A stretch of DNA of 35,002 nt from Bacteroidales bacterium (lineage in GTDB: Bacteria; Bacteroidota; Bacteroidia; Bacteroidales; UBA1715). The DNA lies in contig JAKSTZ010000023.1 in NCBI GenBank assembly GCA_024402335.1, positions 1 to 35,002 of the forward strand, in the 5' to 3' direction. Every line of letters starts with the position of its first letter. Position 1 is the stretch's first letter. Shown in pieces: positions 16,042 to 26,300 of this stretch. The notes beneath the pieces were generated by a model. The model searched no databases. It was given only the letters and a program-made list of their open reading frames with translations, and had not been told where the DNA came from. Made by a program: the position numbers and the translations under genes.

Positions 16042-17097
16042 ATGAAGAAAATTTTATTATTCTTGGGATGTGCTTTGTTGACAATGTCTTTGTCGGCACA
16101 GGTAATGACGATGAAATCAAACAGCTGGACTACTGAGGATGAAGTAGAACATCAAAACTCACAAGGTATGATTGCTGTTACTCCATCAATGGCTATTCAA
16201 GCTGGTTATAAAGTTGTTGTGGAATTTCAAGGAACAACTTCAGGTGAAGATGTAACATTCTCTTCAATTGTGGTTGATACGGCTGCTGGCAACTGGAACG
16301 TATTGAGTTCATGGGGAAGTACTTCAGTAACATCAGGTGTCATTGTAGGTTCAGTTGTATTTACAGCTGCTGATGCTGTAGCAGGTCCAACATTTGTGTT
16401 AGCTACTACTGATGGTAATAGTTCATACGATGATGTAGATATAGAATTCTCAAAATTGACATGTACAGTAAGCGATCCAAACTACAAAGATCCTAATGTT
16501 ACAACAGATGAATCAATACTTCCTATTTCAGGAATTTCTGACATGTGGGGTGATTGTGTAGTAGCAACAGGCCTTGAATCTACAACTATTACTTTCCCAA
16601 AAGCTTGGGAATGTGGCGCAGGATGGGCTTGGTGGTCTAATTACCTTGATGTAACAGCTTACGAAAGTGTAACTGTAGAATTTGAACCAGTTCCTTGTAT
16701 GGTACAAATGGTAGTACAAATCGATAATGGTACAGAAGATGGTGAAAACAATCCTGTGTCTATAGAAGCAGGCGCAACTTCTGTAACAATTAATTTCGAT
16801 GATTGTTATGTAGGTGACTGGACAGGTGTTCGTGCTATTTTCCTACAAACTGCTGATGCAGCAGATATCGTTGTAACAAAAGCATATATGACATATCCTA
16901 AAGAAACAGCCGTTGAAGAAGTTTCTAAAGATGTACAAATAGCTAATGGTGTTGTTTATTCAGCTGGTAAAATCGCTGTTTACAATCTTGCAGGAGCAAA
17001 GGTTGCTGAAGCTAATGGCGAGTTGAATATGGCAGCTTTACAAGCTGGTGTATATGTTATTCAAACTGCTGAAGGAACAGCAAAATATGTGAAATAG
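16042..17097 (+). CDS. Secreted two-domain beta-sandwich protein of unknown function with T9SS tail
   Basis: I do not recognise the family. The ATG at 16042 begins a clear signal peptide (MKKILLFLGCALLTMSLSAQ) and gives 351 aa; 20 hydrophobic residues further upstream in frame lie within the promoter and are rejected. About residues 21-155 look like one all-beta domain (VVVEFQGTTSGEDVTFSSI...). Residues 160-290 look like a second one with a cluster of aromatics and cysteines (ECGAGWAWWSNYLDVTAYE, CYVGDWTGVRAIFLQ). The sandwich-like strands with exposed Trp/Tyr resemble a carbohydrate-binding module, but this is inference. The end (from about 300) is a T9SS sorting domain with 'IAVYNLAGAKV' and 'LQAGVYVIQTAEGTAKYVK'. 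No catalytic motif is visible. It has its own promoter and two tandem terminators and lies directly before the giant hemicellulase gene. Confidence 0.8.
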   Translation: MKKILLFLGCALLTMSLSAQVMTMKSNSWTTEDEVEHQNSQGMIAVTPSMAIQAGYKVVVEFQGTTSGEDVTFSSIVVDTAAGNWNVLSSWGSTSVTSGVIVGSVVFTAADAVAGPTFVLATTDGNSSYDDVDIEFSKLTCTVSDPNYKDPNVTTDESILPISGISDMWGDCVVATGLESTTITFPKAWECGAGWAWWSNYLDVTAYESVTVEFEPVPCMVQMVVQIDNGTEDGENNPVSIEAGATSVTINFDDCYVGDWTGVRAIFLQTADAADIVVTKAYMTYPKETAVEEVSKDVQIANGVVYSAGKIAVYNLAGAKVAEANGELNMAALQAGVYVIQTAEGTAKYVK

Positions 17098-17120
17098 ATT
17101 CTTTCAATATTAAATTAACT

Positions 17121-17148
17121 AAAGGGCAAGGGAAACCTTGCCTTTTTT
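17121..17148 (+). terminator. First of two tandem terminators
   Basis: GGCAAGG pairs with CCTTGCC around a GAAA loop, extended by AAAG/TTTT and followed by TTTTTT. Confidence 0.88.
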
Positions 17149-17155
17149 GTGATGT

Positions 17156-17190
17156 AATGCAGAATTCTTACCATAGGGTTCTGCATTTTT
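17156..17190 (+). terminator. Second tandem terminator
   Basis: AATGCAGAA (17156-17164) pairs with TTCTGCATT (17179-17187) across a 14-nt loop, followed by a T run. It lies 8 bp after the first terminator, isolating the downstream promoter. Confidence 0.75.
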
Positions 17191-17257
17191 ATTTTGTCTT
17201 ATGGATAAAAATATCATACTTGGTGTAAAACAAACACTTATAACTCAGTAAATTAAG

Positions 17258-17289
17258 TTTGTTTATTCTGAAAATATGCGTTATTTTTG
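17258..17289 (+). promoter_or_regulatory. Strong Bacteroidota-type promoter for the megaenzyme gene
   Basis: TTTG at 17258-17261, 20 bp of spacer and TATTTTTG at 17282-17289 match both consensus elements exactly. The leader to the ATG at 17335 is about 40 nt. This is the best promoter match in the window. Confidence 0.75.
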
Positions 17290-17334
17290 GTCGGTTTATA
17301 GAAAAATGAAATAAAAAATAGTAAGATATACACT

Positions 17335-20300
17335 ATGCGAAAGAATGGTTTATTTTCATTGTTGATTGCCTTTTTTATTGCTTCGCAAGCATTTGCGCAA
17401 TCAATTGCAACGGGATATACAGTAGGTACGTGGTCGGGATTCCGCACCGCTGCGGCGACATTCACCTTTGACGATGATGCTCCAAGTCATATTTCGGTTG
17501 TTGCACCAGAGTTTGATAGTCGTGGATATAATGCTACATTTAATGTCGTTGTTAATTGGATGAACCAAGCGAACCAGTGGACTGCATTCCAAAAATTAGC
17601 TGCGAAAGGTCACGAAATTGCGAGTCATACGGTTACTCACTCGGAAAATACTCCATCGAGTGAACTAAGTAGTTCAAAGACAACTATCAATCAAAAGATT
17701 ACAGGACAGGATTGTAATACTATAGCATATCCGTATTGCAATGTTCCAAGTGATGCGGCAGCATTGGCTGCAAATTATATTGGTGGTCGTATCTGCGATG
17801 GTCAGGTAATGGGAAAAACTCCAAGTGACTATTTTAGAATATCGGCAATAACAACTGGTAGTGAAGCAGGCTTTGCAAGCGCTTCAAATTTCACTAGTTC
17901 GATGCAGTCTGCAATAAGTAAAGGTGGTTGGGTTGTGTTTTTAACTCATGGAATTACGGGTGAAACAAATGGTAATGCAACATATTCTCCAACTCCAATT
18001 AGTGCAATTACCGGCGCGCTTGATTGGGCAAAAGAAAATGATTCTAAGGTTTGGGTTGCAACATTCCGTGATGCAATTTTGTATGCAAAAGAACGTGACG
18101 CCTTATCGTTGTCTGAAAAGACAGTTAGTTCAACAAGTTATCAGTTAACTGCCAGTGTAAATATTTCAAGTACTGTTGTTACATACGATTATCCAATTAC
18201 AGTTCGTCGTGTAATGCCTGCATCTTGGAAGAATATTGCCGTTGCTACTGGTGGAAAGGATATAGAAGTAAAAACGGTTACTGTTGGTTCTACGGTGTAT
18301 GCTCAATTTGATGTCGTTCCAGGAAAAACATATTCTTTGGAAGATCGTGCAAGTGAATATACAAAAGAAGGTCCTGCCGTTGCAGAAACTACGTTGTTGA
18401 ATTTACTTGAAAATGGTGAATTTGATGAGGGAACAAGTTACTGGGATACACAAGTTGGTGGTGATGCAAAATGTACATTGACGGCAACAACAACTGCGGG
18501 AATGTCGGGTGCGAACGCAATTCAACTTTGTCCTAATGGAAATTATGGAACTGAAAACTGGCATATTCAAATGTATCAAAATGTTGAGTTGGAAGGGGAT
18601 GTTGAATATACATTGTCCTTCTCGGCAAAAGCATCAACTGCAAGAAAGTTGTATGTAATGGTACAAAAGATTGCAGCTGATTACGATACATATTTGTATA
18701 AAGAATATGATTTAACAACTACAGCACAAAATTTCGAAGAAACATTGCTTACACCATCTGATGTCGCTTTGGATTCTAAAGTGACTTTCTGTATAGGTGG
18801 TTCGGATGGCTGTGTAACGATAGACAATGTATTTTTTGGAACAGAAAAATCTTCTAATCCTGGTGGTGGCGACGAAGGTGGCGATAAGCCATCGTATTCG
18901 GTAGATGTAACAGGTGATATATCGCAATATTTTGTTGACAAGGCATATATTGGACCAAGTTGTGATGTTCTTCCTGGTGAAGAAGTTACTTCTGGAGCAT
19001 ATTATACTGGAGAATACACAAACTTGTTTGTGAAGTATCTTGGAAAAACAGAAGCACAGGTTCAGGCTAAAATGAAGAGTGTTTGGGATCATTTCTATAC
19101 ACCAGGTGGAGCAAATACAGTGTATTATGAAGTAGGATCGGATATGGCCTACATCTATGATACTGGTAACCAAGATGTTCGTACCGAAGGTCAGTCGTAT
19201 GGATTGATGATTTGCGTTCAAATGGGCGACAGAGAAAAATTTGATAGATTGTGGCGTTGGGCAAAAAAATATATGCAATACAAGGCCGGTGACGCTCGTG
19301 AGGGTTTATTTGCATGGCAATGTGAAACCAATGGAACCATAAAAGGTGCATCTTCGGCTCCTGATGGTGAAATGTATTTCTTGACAGCTTTATTCTTTGC
19401 CTCTCACCGTTGGGGTAACGATGGTGATATTAATTATGAGGAAGAAGCGCAATATTTGGCAAAATGTCTTCTTAATAAGAAAGGAAGAGGAAATGGTCAA
19501 GTGAGTCCATTGTTTAATCAAAGTAATTATCTGGTAACATTTGGTGAAACTTCGTATGATTTCTCTGATCCTTCATACAATTTACCTGGCTTCTTGGAAT
19601 TGTGGGCTCGTTGGGTAAACACAAACACAAGCTTCTGGGAAAAAACACCAAAAGCTGCTCGTGATTTATTGTATAACTCTGCTCATAAAATAACAGGTTT
19701 ATACCCTGATTATTGTAACTTCGATGGTTCAGGATACTATCCTAACTGGGCTGGTTACAATACAAGTATCTATAAATACGATGCCATTCGTTGTCCTATG
19801 AATGTTGGTATGGATTATCACTGGTTTGCTGCTGATTCTCGTCAGGAAACTATGATGTACAACATATTGAATTTCTTCAAAAATGACAAGTATACACATG
19901 CCTATTTTAATGTTGATGGTACAGGGGCCGATGGTTATTATTCTGAAGGTCAGAAAGGTGGAAATGGTGTAGGTGTCTTTGCTTTGACTGCAGGAAATGA
20001 AGCTTTGGCAAAAGAAAACCTTCAGAAATTGTGGGATGTAACACCACCATCAGGACAGTGGCGTTACTATAATGGTATGGTGTATATGCTTTCTATGCTT
20101 CATGCGACTGGTAACTTCCGAATTTTCAAACCAACTCCTGAAGTTGTAGAAGAAAATCTTACTGGTCCAGCTCCGATAGAATTCGATGGCGTTGAATATT
20201 CAAAAGATACAACGTTCAAAAAATTGGTTGACTGCAAGATTTATGATGTAACTATCACTATCGAAGAGTCTTCAAGTTCTTTCAATGTGATTTTCGAAGA

Positions 20301-23300
20301 TTATGATGGTACAGAATTGAAAACTGAGGTCGTTGAATCTGGTGCAAGTGCGACAGCTCCTGATGAACCAACTCGTATAGGTTATACATTCAAGGAATGG
20401 GATACAGATTTCTCTAATGTAACAGAAGACTTGACGGTAAAGGCTGTTTATGAAATCAATACATATACGGTTACATTCGTCGATTTCGATGGAACAACGA
20501 TAGATGAACAAACAATTGAATATGGTAGTGATGCAGTTGCTCCAACTGAACCTACTCGCGAAGGATACGATTTCGACGGTTGGGATGTTGCTTTTACGTC
20601 TATCACAAAAGATTTGACAGTTACGGCAACATATACAGAAAAAGTCGCTCAAACTACGTTAAAATATGAGGCAGAAAATGCAACTGGTAGTGGAACTACA
20701 ACCGCAAATTCATCTGCTGCTTCTGGCGGTAAGTATGTAAAAATGCAATCTGGTGATTTGACATTTAATGTGAATGTAGAAAAGGCTGGAGTATATGATA
20801 TTACTGTTGCCTACTCTTTAACTGAAGATTACAAGGCTCAGAATTTAGTAGTAAATGGTGTACAAGCTGGTACATTAGCTTTTGATAAATCAGGTAGTAC
20901 AAACCCAACATTTGCCACTATTGTTGCAGCTGCAGCTTTAGAAGCTGGTGCGAATACAATAGCAATCACGAAAAGTTGGGGATGGGTTGATATTGACTAT
21001 ATTGAATTGTCAACTCATGAGTCGGTTAGATTTAATATCGACGCAAATCCGGTAGTAGCTAATCCTACTTCTGGTGCTGTTGAGTTGTACGATTTCTTGA
21101 AGAAAAACTTTGGAAAGAAAACTATTAGTGGCGTAATGACATTGGATATGCCAAGTAATAACTCTTTCAAGGGACAATATGATGTTTCGTATATCCACGA
21201 TAAGTCGGGTAAATACACAGCTTTAGTTGGTTTTGACTTTATGCAGTCTGTTGGTAAGGGAACAGACTGGGCAACAAACTACACTAAGACTATGATTGAC
21301 ATAACTAAGGAATTGTGGAACGAAGGTGGAATACCATACTATACTTGGCATTGGCGTGATCCGACGAAGAATTCTTCATCATTCAACACAAGCGAGGTAT
21401 CTTTTAGCTTGAAAGATGCATTTACCGATGCTAGTTGTACTAAATGGAATACAAACTCAACATTGTATAAAGGTATTATTGCAGACCTTGATGTTGTTGC
21501 AAAACATTTGTTGGATTTACAAGAAGCAGGTGTTGCAGTTCTTTGGCGTCCATTGCACGAAGCGAGTGGCAAATGGTTCTGGTGGGGAGCTCAAGGTGCT
21601 CAACCTTACAAACAATTGTATTATTTGTTGTTCGACAAGTTGACCAACGAATACGGTCTTCATAACTTGATTTGGGTTTGGAATACCGATGGTACTGATG
21701 CAGATTGGTATCCTGGTGATAATTATGTAGATATTGCTGGCCGCGATTTCTATTATCAAGCACCAAATACCTACAATCACTCTTCGTTAGTAACTGAATT
21801 TGAGGCTGTTGCAAAAGTTGTCGACGGCAAGAAAATTGTGACTTTGGCAGAGTGTGGTGCTGTTCCTTATCCACAAAATATGGAGGATGATGGTGCTATG
21901 TGGTCTTGGTTTATGCCTTGGTATGACGAAGGTACAACTAAATATGTATCTTCTAATGATCATAACAAGGCTTCGGACTGGGATCTTATTATGAATGACG
22001 AACGTGTTATCACGTTGGAAGATATGCCAGGTTGGGGTTCTGTTGTTGAGACTCCAAAATATACGGTTACATTCGTTGACTACGATGGAACTGTACTTGA
22101 TGAACAAACTATAGAAGAAGGTGAATCTGCAGTTGCTCCTGAAGAACCTACTCGTGAAGGATATATATTCTCTGCTTGGGAAGGTTCTTACGAAAATGTG
22201 ACGAAGGATGTGGTTATTACTGCAACATATACAGCAAAAGACAAAGCTGATTATACAGCTTTGAACAAAGCTATTGCCGATGTTGAAGCATTAGAAACAG
22301 TTGGCTATACTGCTGCTACAGTCAAATCTTTACAAGATGCATTGGCTGCTGCAAAAGCTGTAGATACTGATTTATTTGCCGAAGATCAATCAATCGTTGA
22401 CGATGCAACAAAAGCGTTGACTGACGCAATGTCGGCTTTAGCAGTACAGACATTTACAGTTACATTCGTTGACTACGATGGCTCTACAATAGATGAGCAA
22501 ACTGTAGAGTATGCTCAATCTGCAATTGCACCAAAAAATCCTGTTCGTGAAGGGTATACATTTTCTGAGTGGGATGTAGATTTCACAAATGTAAGTGCTG
22601 ATATAACTGTAAAAGCAACATATACGAAAAATCAAGAAGAAACTCCTTCTACAGAAGTGACAGTCCTTATTGATGCCAATAAGGATAATAAGGCAATTTC
22701 TCCATATTTGTATGCAATGAACGGAATGCTAAATAAGGAGGATGATAAAGTTCGTGCTGTAGAGGCAGGCATTCGTTTGACTCGTGAAAATTCTGGTAAC
22801 AATTCAACTTGTTACAACTGGCGTTTGAAATTAACAACTCATCCTGATTGGTACAATAACGTAGAAGCAGAAGATTGGGATGCAAAAGCACAAACATTGG
22901 CAACTGACTTCCCTAACATACAAGGTATGTTTGGATTCCAGTTGCTTGGTTATGCGGCAACGACTCGTGAATTCAACTTCCCTGATTGGGAATACAATAA
23001 ATCACAACGTTGGGAAGGTTGCTCTAAGAATTTCTGTGGAAACGGTTCTACGAAGGGTGATTTTAAATTTACGGAAGGTGATGTAACATTGTATTCAAAG
23101 CCATGGCCTGCAGATTCAACTGTTGGTATTTTGAATCACTGGTCAAATGATTTGAAACTTGATATGAGTCAATTCGTTTATTGGGATATGGACAATGAAC
23201 CGGAAATTTGGGGCGGAACACATGATGCATTTGTGTCTTATAACCAAGATATGTTTGAGCGAATAATGACAAACTATTTTGCTGTCGCTAAAAAGGTTCG

Positions 23301-26300
23301 TCAAATCAATCCTAATATTAAATTGTGTGGACCGGTTGCAGCAAACGAATGGTCTTGGTATGTGCCTGGAAATATTCAACCTACTTACAATGGTAAATCA
23401 TATAACTGGTTAGAATATTTTATCTTACGATGTGCAGAAGAAGAGAAGGCAACAGGTGTAAAAATGATAGATGTATTCGATCTTCATTTCTATCCAAATG
23501 ATACAGATCATGCGGATATTCTACAAACGCACCGTGCATTGTATGATACTGAATTCGATTATCCAAAGGCAAATGGTGTAAAGAAAGTAAGCGGTAAGTG
23601 GGATAATAGTATAACAAAAGAAATGGTTATACCACGTTGCCAGGAATGGATAGACAAATATTTTGGGGAAGGATATGATGTAACATTCGGAGTATCTGAA
23701 TATGGTGTTAGCGAAGTTTCCTCAAATAGTGCTATGATATATGCTTTATCGTATGCAAGTATGATGGGAGAAGGAGCTCGAAACGGCATGGAATTCTTTA
23801 TTCCTTGGTACTGGAGAACTGGTATGTGGGAAACTGTTCACATGTTCGGTCGTTATGCGAAAGATGTGAATGTCGCAGCTTCTTCAAGTAATGAAGCAAT
23901 GATTTCTGCGTATACTTCGGTAAGTTCTGCAAAAGATTCTATGACTGTGATAGTTGTAAATCGTGACCCAAGTAACGCGTTGACTGTAAACTCAACAATT
24001 ACGAATTTCGATATTGAAGACGGAGAATATGACGTATATGTGCTTTCTAATTTACCTGATGGTACGGAAACGTTTAAGTCTCATACCGACAACGCTTTAG
24101 TTTTACAAAAGGCTGTGGTTGCCGATGGCGTTATGTCGGTAACAGTTCCTGCTTATTCTATTTCTGCTGTTATTTTGGCTGCACCGGAAAAAGAAGAGAA
24201 AGAATTTACCGTAACATTTGTTGCTGATGAACAAATTATAGAAACACAAACTGTTACAGAAGGTAAGTCGGCGAAAGCTCCTGAAGAGCCTGTGAAAACA
24301 GGATATGAATTTGTTGAATGGGATACCGACTTTACTAATGTTGTTGAAGATTTAACGGTAACAGCTGTATTCAAAATAAAAACATTCACGGTTACATTTG
24401 TTGACTACGATGGAACAACAATAGATGAACAAACTATTGACTATGGTCAATCTGCTATTGCGCCAAAAGATCCTATTCGTGAAGGCTATGTATTCTCTGC
24501 TTGGGAAGGTTCTTACGAAAATGTGACAGAAGATGTGGTTATTACAGCAACATATACAGAAAAAGACAAAGCTGATTACACCGCATTAAATAAAGCAATT
24601 GCAGATGCTGAAGCATTAGAAACTGTTAGCTTTACAACAGAAACAATCAAAGCTTTACAAGATGCATTGACGGCGGCAAAAGCAGTAGATACAGATTTGT
24701 TGGCTGAAGATCAAACTATTGTCGATGCCGCTACCAAGGCATTGACAGATGCAATGGCAAATCTTTCCGTACAAACATTTACTGTTACTTTCGTTGACTA
24801 TGATGGCTCAACAATAGATGAACAAACTATTGATTATGGTCAATCTGCTATCGCTCCAAAAGATCCTGCTCGTGAAGGATATACATTCTCTGGTTGGATT
24901 GGCGATTTTGAAAGTGTAACAGCTGATGTTACTATCGAGGCAAGTTATACAGAAAAAGGTAAGGCCGATTACACTGCATTGAATAATGCAATTGTTCGAG
25001 CTGAATCTGTAAAAACAGAAAGCTATACTTCTGCCACTGTTGCTGTACTATTAAATGCGTTGACAGCAGCGAAAGCTGTAGATAAGAATCTATTGGAAGA
25101 AGAACAATCTGTTGTTGATGCAGCTACAAAGGCTTTGAATGATGCTATGGATGCTCTTGCAGTACAGGTATTCACAGTTACGTTTGTTGATTATGATGGT
25201 TCTACTATAGATAAACAAACGGTGGAATATGGCGAAAATGCGAAGGCACCTGCTGATCCAACTCGTGAGGGTTTTGTATTTGCTGGTTGGGATGGTTCTT
25301 ACGAAACTGTTACTGCCGATGCTACTATAACTGCAACATATACGGCAAAGACGAAAGCTGATTACACAGCGTTAAATAATGCAATTGCAGAAGCAGAGGT
25401 AATTGAAACTTCAGGCTATACTCCTGCAACAGTTTCAAAATTACAAAGCGCATTAAATTCGGCAATGTCTGTAGATAAAAACTTGTATGCTGAAGACCAA
25501 GCGGTTATTGATGTTGCTACAAAAGCATTGACAAATGCTATAAATGCTCTTACGGTACAAACATTTACGGTAACATTTGTTGATTTCAACGGCAAAACTA
25601 TTGATGAACAAACTGTTGTGTATGGTGAATCTGCTATCGAACCTTCAAAAAATCCTGTTCGTGAAGGATATGAATTTGTAGGTTGGATTGGCTCGTATGA
25701 AAATGTGACAGCTGATGTTACAATTCAAGCAAATTATGTAGAAAAACCAAAAGCAAACTATGCTGAATTAGATAAGGCGATTGCATCGGCAACTGGTTTG
25801 AAAGAATCGTTGTATTCTTCGGATAGTTGGAAAGAAGTTCAATCTGCTTTGGAAAATGCTCAATCTATCGACAGAAAATTGCTTGAAGAATCTCAAACTA
25901 TTGTCGATGCCGCTGCTTTAGCTTTGAATAATGCAATGGCTGATTTAGTTGTTGTTGACAGAACAGTTTTAGCAGGCACTATCTCGAAAGCAAACTTGAT
26001 GGCAAATAATGCTAGTGAGGGTTACAACAGAGGTCAATATCCTATTGGTTCGAAAGCTACTTTGGCTGAAGCTATTGCTAAAGCAAATACGGTTTATGAG
26101 AAGGTTTCTGTTTCTCAATCGGAATTGGATAAAGCGAATGCAGAATTACTTGCCGCTATGGAGCAATTTAAGGCTTCTATTATTACGGCAGACAAGAGTT
26201 TCTTGGCTATGGCAATAAGTAATGCTACTACAGCTTTGGCTAAGGCTGATGGTAATACTGGAAGTGGTTCCGGTCAATATCCTTTGGTTGCTGTAACTAC

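Noticed and set aside
24205..25953. Periodic repeats suggestive of CRISPR or satellite DNA
   Set aside because: The 393-bp period is a multiple of three and the frame stays open; these are protein-domain repeats, not short direct repeats with unique spacers.
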